Source: Chloroflexota bacterium (GTDB lineage: Bacteria > Chloroflexota > Anaerolineae > Aggregatilineales > Phototrophicaceae). Taken from it: a DNA stretch of 64,000 nt. The notes beneath the pieces were generated by a model that searched no databases, was not told the DNA's origin, and saw nothing but the letters and a program-made list of their open reading frames with translations. Shown here piece after piece: positions 37,313 through 45,599 of the stretch. The first letter of the stretch is position 1. Each line of letters begins with the position of its first letter. The stretch is from NCBI GenBank assembly GCA_028875185.1, contig JAPPFH010000023.1, positions 1 through 64,000 on the forward strand, given 5' to 3'. Both the position numbers and the translations under genes were made by a program.

Positions 37313-39973
37313 ATGCATCATTTGAATGAAGTTGGACGCCTGCCCATTCCATCCGACAACTGCGCCATCGCCATCCGCGATCTGGCCGCCGGCAGCGCCG
37401 TCGAGCACGACGGCAAGCGCTTCAAGCTGTCTCATCATGTGCTGGAGGGTCATCGCTTCGCCATTCGCAGAATCGAATCGGGCGAACGGCTGACTTCCTG
37501 GGGGCAGCGTTTTGGCATCGCGCTGCGCCCAATTGAGCCCGGCGAATACGTCATCAATGAGGCGGTCCAGGTTGAATTGGCGCGGCGTGAGCTCGACTTT
37601 GCCATACCGAGAGAGCCGAACTTTGACAATATGATCTCTGCCTACGAATTTGATGAAGCGGCATTCAAGCCGGCTCCAGCAATGACGCGCTATGACGACA
37701 TTCGCAGCTTCAATGGTTACGCGCGCAGTGGCGGGCGCGGCGTCGGCACGCGCAACATGATCGTCGTACTGGGCACATCCTCGCTGGTCGCGGGTTTCGT
37801 CCGCACCTTGACGCAATTGACTGCGAGCCAGGCTGACGGTTACGACAATGTCGATGGCATCGTGCCAATTGCCCACACCGAGGGCGGGCATCGTGATCCC
37901 AACAACCGCGAGGTGCTGCTGCGGGCGCTGGCCGGCTTCATGGTCCATCCGAATGTGGGCGCGGTCGCCGCGATTGACTTCGGGGGCGAGGCGATCACCA
38001 ACGCCGACTTGCGCGATTACATGCTAGATAATGCGTATCCGCTGGATCACGTCACCCATTGTTTTCAATCGCTGTCGACCAGCTTCGAAGCCAACGTGGG
38101 CTGGTTTAAGTCGCTCCTGGCGGAATGGCTGCCGCTGGTGAACCGCGTCGAACGCAGCCCGCAGCCCTTGAGCGAACTTAAGATCGCCTTGCAATGCGGC
38201 GGCTCCGATTCTTTTTCCGGCATCAGCGGCAACCCGCTGGCGGCTTGGGTGGCAAAAGAAGTGATTAGCTATGGCGGCTCGGCGAACCTGGCGGAGACGG
38301 ACGAGCTGATCGGCGCCGAGTCTTACTTGCTGGACAAGGTCGAGCGGGTCGAGAGCGCGCGCAAGTTTCTCGGCATGGTCGAGCGCTTCAAGGAACGGGT
38401 TGGCTGGCATGGCGAAACAGCCGAAGGCAACCCCTCCGGCGGCAACAAATATCGCGGACTTTACAACATATATCTGAAATCACTGGGCGCGGCCGCCAAA
38501 CGCCATCCCGATGTGCCACTGCATGATGTGATTGATTACGGTCAGCGCATGACCAGTGGCGGCTTCTATTTCATGGATAGCCCGGGCAACGACCTGGAGA
38601 GCATCGCCGGGCAGGTGGCCAGCGGCAGCAATATGATCTTCTTCGTCACCGGCAACGGCTCGATCACCAATTTCCCTTTCGCGCCGACCATCAAATTCGT
38701 GACTACAACGGCGCGTTTTGAACTGCTGCGGCAGGACATGGATGTGAATGCTGGCGAATACCTCGATGGCAGTCCGCTAGATGAGTTGGGCGCGCGCGCC
38801 TTTGACCTGACATTGGCTGTGGCTAATGGGCAGCCCTCAGCCGGCGAGAAAGCCGGGCATCATCAGGTGCAGATCTGGCGCGATTGGCAGCAGACGCGAC
38901 CGGCGAATGTCACTTTGCTGGCGCAGCGAAGCTATACTGGCGAGCCGATCGCGATACCCGATGTTGTCGATCTGCCCCCGGTGCGGATTCCCGCCTATGA
39001 CGTCGATGGCGAATGGACGACCGAGCGGATCGGCTTGATCATGCCGACCAGCTTGTGCTCGGGCCAGATCGCCAAAATGACAACCGACTCACTCAATGCG
39101 GAGGAAAGGGGGCGGGAGGCGGGGCTTTCGCGTTTCGCCACCCTGGTGCATACCGAAGGCTGTGGCGGCAATGTCGTGCCTGAGTACAAAGACATGCAGA
39201 TCGGCTACTTGCAGCACCCGAAGCTGCGCCACGCGCTGCTGCTTGAACATGGCTGCGAAATCACGCATAACAGCTATTTTCGCGCGATGATGGCGGAGCG
39301 AGGTCTGGATCCTGACCATTTCGGCTGGGCGAGCATTCAACTGGACGGCGGCATTGATGCCGTCATGCGCAAAATAGTCGGCTGGTTTAGTGAGCGGCTG
39401 CGCGACGACGCGCCGCCACCGCTGACTACCGCCGGTTTGGACGCGCTACGCCTTGGTCTGCTGACTCAAGTAAAGCCACCCGCCTATGTCGCGCGCGGCT
39501 TGGCTCTGCTGTGCCAGGTCATCGTCGCCGGCGGCGGCACCGTGGTTGCCTCGGATAAGGACGCCCTATTTGAAAGTCCCTTCGCGGCACAGTTGGACCT
39601 GGCCCGCGCGCCCGCCGCTTCCCTGGGTTATGGGCAGCGGGCGAAGCGAGCCGGCTTCCACATCATGGCGAACCCGCGGGCGCACTGGGGCGAGACGCTC
39701 GCCGGGCTGGGCGCGAGCGGCGTTGAAGTCATGCTGGGTTACGTCGATGGTCATTTGCTGGCGGGGCATCCCTTGGCGCCGGTGCTGCAAGTCAGCGGCG
39801 GCGCGGCATCGCCAGAGGACCTGGACTGCGTGCTGGCGGCGGACGATGATATCTCCGGGCGCCTGCTTGGTCTGTTGGTGGCGACCCTCTCGGGCGAGCA
39901 TACCCCCAAACATCAAGCGGTCGGCAACAACGATTTCCAGGTGACCCGCGGTGTGCTCGGCGTTTCATTTTAG
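37313..39973 (+). CDS. double-length UxaA-family (altronate/galactarate dehydratase-like) protein
   Basis: An 886-residue protein. An N-terminal SAF-like domain (about 1-95) is followed by the UxaA core: 'GRGVGTRNMIVVLGTSSLVAG', 'GIVPIAHTEGGHRDPNNREV', 'ALQCGGSDSFSGISGNPLAA' and 'GFYFMDSPGNDLESIAGQVA'. The C-terminal ~300 residues look like a second, separate half: 'LIMPTSLCSGQIAKMTTDSL', 'LVHTEGCGGNVV' and 'LLEHGCEITHNSYFRAM'. Standard members are about 500 residues. The family dehydrates sugar acids using Fe or Mn. ATG 37313 is chosen within a longer TTG-opened frame. It may be a fused pair of UxaA-like units acting on a hexarate or an unknown sugar acid. Confidence 0.82.
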   Translation: MHHLNEVGRLPIPSDNCAIAIRDLAAGSAVEHDGKRFKLSHHVLEGHRFAIRRIESGERLTSWGQRFGIALRPIEPGEYVINEAVQVELARRELDFAIPREPNFDNMISAYEFDEAAFKPAPAMTRYDDIRSFNGYARSGGRGVGTRNMIVVLGTSSLVAGFVRTLTQLTASQADGYDNVDGIVPIAHTEGGHRDPNNREVLLRALAGFMVHPNVGAVAAIDFGGEAITNADLRDYMLDNAYPLDHVTHCFQSLSTSFEANVGWFKSLLAEWLPLVNRVERSPQPLSELKIALQCGGSDSFSGISGNPLAAWVAKEVISYGGSANLAETDELIGAESYLLDKVERVESARKFLGMVERFKERVGWHGETAEGNPSGGNKYRGLYNIYLKSLGAAAKRHPDVPLHDVIDYGQRMTSGGFYFMDSPGNDLESIAGQVASGSNMIFFVTGNGSITNFPFAPTIKFVTTTARFELLRQDMDVNAGEYLDGSPLDELGARAFDLTLAVANGQPSAGEKAGHHQVQIWRDWQQTRPANVTLLAQRSYTGEPIAIPDVVDLPPVRIPAYDVDGEWTTERIGLIMPTSLCSGQIAKMTTDSLNAEERGREAGLSRFATLVHTEGCGGNVVPEYKDMQIGYLQHPKLRHALLLEHGCEITHNSYFRAMMAERGLDPDHFGWASIQLDGGIDAVMRKIVGWFSERLRDDAPPPLTTAGLDALRLGLLTQVKPPAYVARGLALLCQVIVAGGGTVVASDKDALFESPFAAQLDLARAPAASLGYGQRAKRAGFHIMANPRAHWGETLAGLGASGVEVMLGYVDGHLLAGHPLAPVLQVSGGAASPEDLDCVLAADDDISGRLLGLLVATLSGEHTPKHQAVGNNDFQVTRGVLGVSF

Positions 39974-39999
39974 GTCGCCGCAAGCGTATCGCTGTCGGT

Positions 40000-40551
40000 T
40001 TAGCCGCGCCGGAGGGCGAGATCGCGCCAGAATACCGCGATTCGCTCAATAAGGATCGCGTCAGTGATGGTGGTCGCATCGAATTCGACAACATTTTCGA
40101 CATCGCGTATGCGCCATTCGCGCTGCAATTCGCCGATGGCGCGCGATCGTTCGACCGGGTCGTGGTAGCGCGCGCCCAGCGTTAGGTGGATGCGCCGCAG
40201 AATCGAATCCAGCGATGCCACCAGGCAGACGATTACGCCGTTGCGCTGGAATTCCGCCAGATGCCCGCTATTGAGCAGTGTATTTCCGGAGACGCGAATC
40301 AAGGCGCGGCGATGCAAAACGATTTCGTCCATGATCTGCGTTTCGATTGCCCTTAGACGCCGCTCGCCGAAAATCTGGCGCATATTCTCGACGGTATCAC
40401 CCAGGCGATTTTCAATCTCGCGCTCGACATCAATCATCTCCAGCCCTAGACGCAGCGCCAACTGCTGCGATACCCGCGGTCGGTTCGGTTCGAGATAACC
40501 GGTGACGATCAGATTTAGATCGCCATGCAGCGGGAAATCACGCGTTGCCAT
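40000..40551 (-). CDS. shikimate-kinase-like protein lacking the P-loop
   Basis: A 183-residue protein that follows shikimate kinase nearly end to end: 'LALRLGLEMIDVEREIENRL', 'IFGERRLRAIETQIMDEIV', 'RVSGNTLLN' in the place of ATGGGAVL, and 'VIVCLVASLDSILRRI' for the lid/base region. The Walker A motif GxxGxGKS/T is replaced by G18-Y-L-E-P-N-R-P, so ATP binding of the usual kind is unlikely. It overlaps the HAD phosphatase gene by 14 bases, so it is translationally coupled to it. It is probably a non-kinase paralogue with a regulatory or unknown role. Confidence 0.8.
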   Translation of the reverse strand: MATRDFPLHGDLNLIVTGYLEPNRPRVSQQLALRLGLEMIDVEREIENRLGDTVENMRQIFGERRLRAIETQIMDEIVLHRRALIRVSGNTLLNSGHLAEFQRNGVIVCLVASLDSILRRIHLTLGARYHDPVERSRAIGELQREWRIRDVENVVEFDATTITDAILIERIAVFWRDLALRRG

Positions 40552-41314
40552 TGCTCCAGCCTGGATACCATTCGTCCAGAATCGCGGGCAGTCGTTCAAG
40601 TGTACGGGCGCGCGGCTGATGATTGGCGTAGGCGCTATTCGCCGCCGCGCGCTCGGTGACTCTCAGAACAGCCTTCATGCCGACAGACAGCGCGCCGGCA
40701 ATATCAGCCTCCGGGTTATCGCCGATGAAGACGGTTTCTTGCGGCGCCGCGCCAATACGACTCAGCGCGCGTCTGAATATGCGCTTGTCGGGCTTGAGGT
40801 AGCCAGCGTCCGCCGCCGATAGCCGGCAAGCGGGGAAATATTCGATTAGACCGTGCGCTTCCAGCTCGGCGTCGCGCATCGCCATCGGCTGCGACGCGTT
40901 GGTGACGATGCCCAGTTTTACGCCGGCCTCGCGCAGGACTTTTAATGTGGGCGGCACATCGGGGAAGACCACCACGCCCGGCACAACGTTCCAATCATAA
41001 GCGCGCAAGACTTCAGCGATATCCAGCCGGTCGATCTCAACGCCCAGCGCATCCAGCGTTTCCATTAGAATGTTCGGCATGTGCGGGGCACAGAGCGTCA
41101 CGCGCGCTTCCGCCCAAGCCATGCGCGTCCGCTGCCAGTAGGCGTCCAACAGCGACTCTGGCTCCAGCCAATTTGCGCCCGTCTTGCCGCGCGCGTAATC
41201 TAACACACGGGACAGGCGCGCCGCCTCGATTTCGCGCCAGGAGAGCTGAACGCCGCTCCAATCGACCAGGGTATCGTCAAAGTCGAAAAGAACGCCCTTC
41301 AGTTGAACGCTCAC
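40538..41314 (-). CDS. HAD-superfamily hydrolase
   Basis: A 258-residue phosphatase-like protein. Motif I is 'GVLFDFDDTLVDW' (nucleophile and acid Asp), motif II 'GIVTNASQPM', motif III has Lys in 'YLKPDKRIF', and motif IV is 'VFIGDNPEADI'. A helical cap of ~100 residues follows motif I. It would remove phosphate from a small metabolite; the kinase-like neighbour that overlaps it may mark a regulatory or metabolic partnership. It stands 7 bases after the epimerase gene's stop, in the same operon. Confidence 0.9.
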   Translation of the reverse strand: MSVQLKGVLFDFDDTLVDWSGVQLSWREIEAARLSRVLDYARGKTGANWLEPESLLDAYWQRTRMAWAEARVTLCAPHMPNILMETLDALGVEIDRLDIAEVLRAYDWNVVPGVVVFPDVPPTLKVLREAGVKLGIVTNASQPMAMRDAELEAHGLIEYFPACRLSAADAGYLKPDKRIFRRALSRIGAAPQETVFIGDNPEADIAGALSVGMKAVLRVTERAAANSAYANHQPRARTLERLPAILDEWYPGWSNGNA

Positions 41315-41320
41315 GCGCGT

Positions 41321-42553
41321 CTATCCTCCAGCGCTCTTGGCAGCTCGCTTCGCCTTGCGTTCGAGCGCGCGCCGGCGCCGTTCTTCGCGCTTGGCTTCGT
41401 CTTCATTCCAGGGGGTAGGTCCGTCTGACGGGGGCGGCGCCGACGCCTGTACCGGCGCCGGTTCTGGCGCGGCCGGCGCCTCAGCAGCCGGGGTCGATTC
41501 CTCAGCCGCAACCGGTTCGGGCAAAGCCACATCATAAGCGAAGGACGCAATCGCGGCATGGGCTGCGTCTTCGTATTCATAAAAGGCTTCGGCCGGGACG
41601 GCGTCCTGCATCCGCCAGACCAGCGCGGTCGCTTCCATGCCACTCTCGAGGTCAGCATGTCGCGGCTGCCAGGCGAAGCGCTCCCTGAGCTGCCCACTGT
41701 CGATGATGATTTCGCGCTCGAGCAGCTTGTCACGCAGCGATTTCTCGCGCAACATGGCCAAGAATCCAGCGGATTCGCACCCCGGCGCATTCAGACCAAG
41801 CGCCTTGCTGAGGGCAATGCAGAAAGCGTTTGGCGTCGCTGCGGCATTGGCGGCGGCGTTGATAATTTCGACGCCCTCCGGCGACGATTCCGTTTCCAAG
41901 AGTGACACAACTGCCGAAGCCAAATCATCTTCGTGAATCCAGGATGCGGGAAGCGCCCCGGCCGGCAGCCGCCGCGACCCTTTGATCGATTCGGCGAGCG
42001 CGACCGTATCGGCGCTGCCGCCGCCGTAAATGTAAGCGCTGCGAACGATAAAGCCACTCAGTCCGCTCTCTCTCACGAGGGACTCGGCCAGCAGCATCGG
42101 CGCATAATCCCCGTCATGCGCATCCGGGCTGCCTTCTTTTGCCGCGCCCAAGCCCGCCTCATAGAGATAACCGAAGCTGAGCGAAATGATCCGCTTTACG
42201 CCACGCTCTTTTGCCGCCTCGGTCACTGCCGCGCTATATTCGACAAGTTGGTCGCCATGAGCGGCGTATTCGTCGCTCGTATGGGGCGCGCAGCCGAAAT
42301 ATTGAGGACCGGCATGGACTATAGCGTCGGACTCGGTCAGCTGAAGTACGCTAAGAATCGCGCTGGAGCGGCTCAAATCGGGAAAGACCGGCAGCGCCCC
42401 CGCCATCCTAATCGCCAGGGCGCCCTCGGAATCGCAGGCGGTCGCCGCGACCTTATGCCCGCGTTTCAACAGCGCGCGCGCCGTCGCCAAGCCAGCGCCT
42501 TCCGCGCCGCCTGTGACTAGAATGTTCAATGGATTGGTCGCTTCCGCCATCAT
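41321..42553 (-). CDS. NAD(P)-dependent epimerase/dehydratase (extended SDR) with basic tail
   Basis: A 410-residue protein. The Rossmann start 'NILVTGGAEGAGLATARALL' has the SDR glycine motif. Downstream, 'SLSFGYLYEAG' stands where the active-site Ser/Tyr-x3-Lys would be expected, but the YxxxK pattern is not clear, so catalysis may differ. The C-terminal ~110 residues are Ala/Pro/Glu-rich and end in an Arg/Lys-rich coil ('RRRRALERKAKRAAKSAGG'). It probably binds NAD(P) and a nucleotide-sugar. It is first in a three-gene unit with the HAD and shikimate-kinase-like genes. The start at ATG 42553 is followed by a second ATG at 42550. Confidence 0.75.
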   Translation of the reverse strand: MMAEATNPLNILVTGGAEGAGLATARALLKRGHKVAATACDSEGALAIRMAGALPVFPDLSRSSAILSVLQLTESDAIVHAGPQYFGCAPHTSDEYAAHGDQLVEYSAAVTEAAKERGVKRIISLSFGYLYEAGLGAAKEGSPDAHDGDYAPMLLAESLVRESGLSGFIVRSAYIYGGGSADTVALAESIKGSRRLPAGALPASWIHEDDLASAVVSLLETESSPEGVEIINAAANAAATPNAFCIALSKALGLNAPGCESAGFLAMLREKSLRDKLLEREIIIDSGQLRERFAWQPRHADLESGMEATALVWRMQDAVPAEAFYEYEDAAHAAIASFAYDVALPEPVAAEESTPAAEAPAAPEPAPVQASAPPPSDGPTPWNEDEAKREERRRRALERKAKRAAKSAGG

Positions 42554-42680
42554 CTCATCTCTCTCTGTCTCAGAAATCTGCCGCAATTATGCCACAAGTC
42601 GCTATCGTTTGGCATGCGCGTTTGCCAGCGAGACGAAGTATGCCCCCCGCAGTTCAAGCAACGCTGTGATAACGTTCGGC

Positions 42681-42708
42681 CTGCGCATATAATCTGCGCA
42701 TATATAAT
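42681..42708 (+). promoter_or_regulatory. candidate promoter with repeated TATAAT
   Basis: Two adjacent copies of a CTGCGCATATAAT-type unit (42681-42693 and 42694-42708) each contain TATAAT. They lie about 70-97 bases upstream of the membrane-protein gene at 42778. No -35 of equal quality is seen. Possibly one real -10 and a duplicated neighbour. Confidence 0.4.
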
Positions 42709-42777
42709 TGAAAGGATAGGGTACCGTTAGCGGATGGCGCTTGAGGCAAAGCGCCAAACTGGCCAGGACCGAATCAG

Positions 42778-43248
42778 ATGGCTCGCAAACGAAAATCGTC
42801 CAGACCGCGTTTGATAACCCTTCGCGGCATCTTGTTCCTGCACGTCGCCATTTATATCGGGGCGATCCTCTATACCTGGTGGTCTTTCGTCGATCTGATG
42901 TATCGTACCGGTTATATATTCAACGAGGCTGAAGTGCCGCTCCTGTTTCACGCGCTTTGGACGGCTGGCCTCGTCGGGCATATCACGCTGACAGCTATGC
43001 TTAGCCAATTTAACCGATGGCGGCTGTCGCGCAAACGCCGGCGGGAAACGGGCGCGCTATCGAGTATAAAGTCGGATGAGGAGCGCTTCAGCGCGCTGGT
43101 GGACGAGCTGACCGAATTGCGCGCATCGCTTGAAAGCAGGCGCGGACGAGCGGCGCCTTATCGATTGATCGAATGGGATGAAGAGCCGAACGACGAGATG
43201 ATTATGCTGGAGCAGTATCGAGCGGAACGCGAGGCGATGAAGCGCTGA
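42778..43248 (+). CDS. two-helix membrane protein of unknown function
   Basis: A 156-residue protein. It has a short basic N terminus (MARKRKSSRPR), two transmembrane helices (about 15-38 and 57-76) joined by a loop with 'YRTGYIFNEAEVPLLFHALW', and a charged cytoplasmic tail with a coiled-coil segment ('ALVDELTELRASLESRR'). No enzyme motif is visible. The stop overlaps the start of the next gene in a TGATG. Possibly a small membrane adaptor. Confidence 0.7.
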   Translation: MARKRKSSRPRLITLRGILFLHVAIYIGAILYTWWSFVDLMYRTGYIFNEAEVPLLFHALWTAGLVGHITLTAMLSQFNRWRLSRKRRRETGALSSIKSDEERFSALVDELTELRASLESRRGRAAPYRLIEWDEEPNDEMIMLEQYRAEREAMKR

Positions 43249-43532
43249 TGCAATCCAATGCGACCAGTTGGATCTGGGCGGACGCAGCGAGCGGCGGCGT
43301 CAAAGGCGCGCGCATTGATATGGCGGCCGGCTTTATCGAGTGGGTAGATCAGCCGGGCTGCGCTTGCGGCGATGCCGTAGCGAGGCAGACTATTGCTGAC
43401 TTTCTGGCAAAGGCCCCGTTTGAATCGCCGCCGCCCGATGTATTGAGTGAGATGCGCGATGCTGTGAATGAGCGCTGTCTATTGACAGGTCCAACCGGCG
43501 TCGTTAATATACGCGAATTCAAGGGCCTGTAG
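43248..43532 (+). CDS. small hypothetical protein overlapping the tRNA-Ala gene
   Basis: A 94-residue frame whose ATG overlaps the preceding stop (TGATG), which suggests coupled translation. It contains a 'GCACGDAVA' cysteine pair. It runs 11 bases into the tRNA-Ala gene, and its 3' part carries the tRNA promoter, so the C terminus may be fortuitous. No family recognised. It is real only if conserved elsewhere. Confidence 0.45.
   Translation: MQSNATSWIWADAASGGVKGARIDMAAGFIEWVDQPGCACGDAVARQTIADFLAKAPFESPPPDVLSEMRDAVNERCLLTGPTGVVNIREFKGL
43482..43509 (+). promoter_or_regulatory. tRNA-Ala promoter
   Basis: TTGACA at 43482-43487 and TAATAT at 43504-43509 are separated by 16 bases and lie 12 bases before the tRNA gene. 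A strong sigma-70-type match, placed inside the coding frame of the upstream 94-residue protein. Confidence 0.75.
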
Positions 43533-43594
43533 CTCAGTTGGGAGAGCGCCACAATGGCATTGTGGAAGTCAGGGGTTCGAGTCCCCTCAGGTCC
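43522..43594 (+). tRNA. tRNA-Ala (anticodon GGC)
   Basis: A 73-base cloverleaf. Acceptor arms GGGCCTG and CAGGTCC pair with one G-U, the D-arm is GCTC..GAGC, the anticodon stem CCACA/TGTGG holds the loop ATGGCAT, and the T-arm is AGGGG-TTCGAGT-CCCCT. The anticodon is GGC, reading GCC/GCT. The discriminator is A; CCA is not encoded. Confidence 0.97.
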
Positions 43595-43686
43595 ACTGAT
43601 TGGGGTAAGCGCTGGAGTATAGCAAGGAATCAGCTATCGAATCAGAAGGCGGAATCGCTCGTCTGGAAGGGCGGGTTGATTGGGCG

Positions 43687-43818
43687 ATGTCGCATTTGGC
43701 GACAAAAGCTGATATCGCGGAATTGCGCGGAACGTCGCGTATCCTGATTGCGCTGAATATCGGAATCGCTTTAGCAATTCTGTCTTTGTTATTTGACTGG
43801 CTGCCGGCCGCCGTTTGA
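43687..43818 (+). pseudogene. possible remnant of a coiled-coil/single-helix membrane protein
   Basis: Reading in frame from an upstream stop gives a stretch with 'IARLEGRVDWAMSHLATKAD' followed by one transmembrane helix ('LIALNIGIALAILSLLFDWL'). Small Chloroflexi and proteobacterial proteins of this type have a longer coiled coil before the helix; here no start codon precedes the coil except the internal ATG 43687. It looks 5'-truncated by the tRNA region. It may still give a 43-residue peptide. Confidence 0.35.
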
Positions 43819-43882
43819 GACACCTGCCGAGTTGTCTATCCTAATCCAGCTTATGTCAATACTCTTGAAGGAAGGCTAGTAC

Positions 43883-44047
43883 GTGGCGAAGCATAAGCGC
43901 AATATCTGGGAAGAATTGCTGGAGTTGGGTCGGCGGGTTCTCAAAGAGATTGACGATTTGCTTGATCCGCGAGCGCCTCAACCGCGTAAGCCGGCGCGCG
44001 TTCCGGTTCCCGCTGGCAAGCGGCCAAATCGGCGAGAGCGCGAATAG
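43883..44047 (+). CDS. small basic hypothetical protein (54 residues)
   Basis: Starts at GTG 43883 with AAGGAAGG 8 bases upstream. It encodes 'MAKHKRNIWEELLELGRRVL', an acidic patch (KEIDDLLDPR) and a Pro/Arg-rich tail. No known domain is recognised. A strong terminator follows 27 bases downstream, which supports a genuine transcription unit. Likely a small cytoplasmic protein; function unknown. Confidence 0.6.
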   Translation: MAKHKRNIWEELLELGRRVLKEIDDLLDPRAPQPRKPARVPVPAGKRPNRRERE

Positions 44048-44073
44048 ACTTTCGACTTGGTATAAGTGTTGAT

Positions 44074-44101
44074 AGCGCAGTTCGATCGGACTGCGCTTTT
44101 G
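44074..44101 (+). terminator. rho-independent terminator
   Basis: Stem AGCGCAGT / ACTGCGCT (8 perfect pairs, loop 8 bases) is followed by TTTTGCTTT. It closes the transcript of the 54-residue gene before the dipeptidase gene. Confidence 0.85.
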
Positions 44102-44191
44102 CTTTCCCCTCGCTAGCAGTTAACCCAGACAGTTGCATCGCATTCCATTTGCTGACATCATTTACGCGCCGAACGTAACTGGAGGGAGACA

Positions 44192-45238
44192 ATGCCCGAA
44201 TTCTCTATTTTCGATGGCCACAACGATACGCTCTTGCGCTTTATTCAAGATGATGTGACATACAAAGACTTCTTCCGCGAATTGGATAGCGGCCACATCG
44301 ACCTGGTTCGCGCGCGTCGCGGTGGCTTCGCCGGCGGCTTCTTCGCAGTCTGGACGCCGAACGAGCAGCGAATCGCGCCCGACAGCATGCCCGATACCGC
44401 CAAACCCTTCACCCCGCCAGCGGTCGATTGCGAATTCGCCAGGAGCGTCGCGTTGAGCATGTCGGCCGATCTTTTTAGAATTGAAGCGGAATCGAACGGG
44501 CAGGTCAAGGTCGTGCGCGCAGCCGCTGAATTGGAGCGCTGCATTAGGTCGGGCGTCTTCGCGGCGATTCTGCACTTTGAAGGGGCGGAAGCCATTGATG
44601 AAGACCTTAACGCGCTGGAAGTCTTTTACCGCGCCGGGCTGCGCTCGCTCGGCATAGTCTGGAGCCGCCCCACGATCTTTGCCCATGGCGTGCCCATCGC
44701 CTTCCCCTCATCGCCCGATATCGGGCCCGGCTTGACCGACGCCGGGAAGCGCCTCGTCCGGCGCTGCAACGAGTTGGGCATCATGATCGACCTGTCGCAC
44801 ATGAACGAGAAAGGCTTCTGGGATGTGGCCGCCATTAGCGACGCGCCCCTGGTCGCCACGCATTCCAACGTCCACGCGCTCTGCCCGATATCGCGCAATT
44901 TGACCGACAAGCAGTTGGATGCGATCAGAGCCTCGGACGGGATGGTCGGTTTGAACTTCGCCACCGGATTCCTCAACGAAGACGGCTCCTGGGACGCTGA
45001 TCGCCCGCTGGATGTGATGGTGCGGCATCTCGATTATCTGGTGGAGCGGCTGGGCGAATCCCGCGTCGGCTTGGGCTCCGATTATGATGGCGCGCGCGTG
45101 CCGAACGCTGTCGGCGATGTCTCCAAGCTGCCGAATCTGATCGCCGCCTTACAAGCCGCCGGTTACAACGACGCGCTTCTGCATAAGCTGACGCATCGGA
45201 ATTGGCTGCGCGTCCTGCGCCAAACCTGGGGCGCTTAG
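44192..45238 (+). CDS. membrane-dipeptidase family protein (peptidase M19)
   Basis: A 348-residue TIM-barrel zinc dipeptidase. It has the HxD ligands in 'FDGHNDTLLRF', Glu in 'LHFEGAEAID', His in 'DLSHMNEKGFWDV', and His in 'ATHSNVHAL', which together form the binuclear zinc site of the family. Family members split dipeptides, including D-amino-acid-containing ones from peptidoglycan. No signal peptide is seen, so this copy is cytoplasmic. GGAGGGAG lies 6 bases before ATG 44192. Length is typical. Confidence 0.92.
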   Translation: MPEFSIFDGHNDTLLRFIQDDVTYKDFFRELDSGHIDLVRARRGGFAGGFFAVWTPNEQRIAPDSMPDTAKPFTPPAVDCEFARSVALSMSADLFRIEAESNGQVKVVRAAAELERCIRSGVFAAILHFEGAEAIDEDLNALEVFYRAGLRSLGIVWSRPTIFAHGVPIAFPSSPDIGPGLTDAGKRLVRRCNELGIMIDLSHMNEKGFWDVAAISDAPLVATHSNVHALCPISRNLTDKQLDAIRASDGMVGLNFATGFLNEDGSWDADRPLDVMVRHLDYLVERLGESRVGLGSDYDGARVPNAVGDVSKLPNLIAALQAAGYNDALLHKLTHRNWLRVLRQTWGA

Positions 45239-45599
45239 GTTCTGTTTTTGCCGCAGCGCTCGCCGTAAGATCGCCATGTAGGGGCGAGCCATTGGGTCGC
45301 CCGCTGAATTGCTGCAGGCGTAGGGGCGAGCCCGCTTCCGCCATTTACAGGCTAAGCGCCGTATGTTAGGGTCTACATCAGACCAGACGAGAGCAAGCAT
45401 ATTATGAAAGCTAATCGCGTCCCGGGTTTCGGGGTGGCCCGCTCTTTCCTTATGTAGCGCATAGCGCCAGCTTGCTTCGCGCTCCCTCGCGACTTACACC
45501 GATACTCCCACTGACAATCCAAGAGACAGCCTTTCCCGTTTGCCGCGCGCAAAACGCGCGATTCGTCTTTCCACATATGACAAGGAAATCTAAGAGCCA
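45239..45599. other. intergenic region upstream of leuS
   Basis: About 360 bases without a gene. It holds two TAGGGGCGAGCC copies (about 45280 and 45322), part of a dispersed repeat seen inverted near 1493 and 59241. The rest may carry the leuS leader. A GGGTGGCCCGC segment near 45434 resembles a T-box core, but the rest of the structure cannot be shown. Confidence 0.4.

Noticed and set aside
45420..45460. T-box riboswitch upstream of leuS
   Set aside because: A GGGTGGCCCGC core is similar, but no specifier hairpin, no leucine codon loop and no clear terminator/antiterminator pair could be shown.
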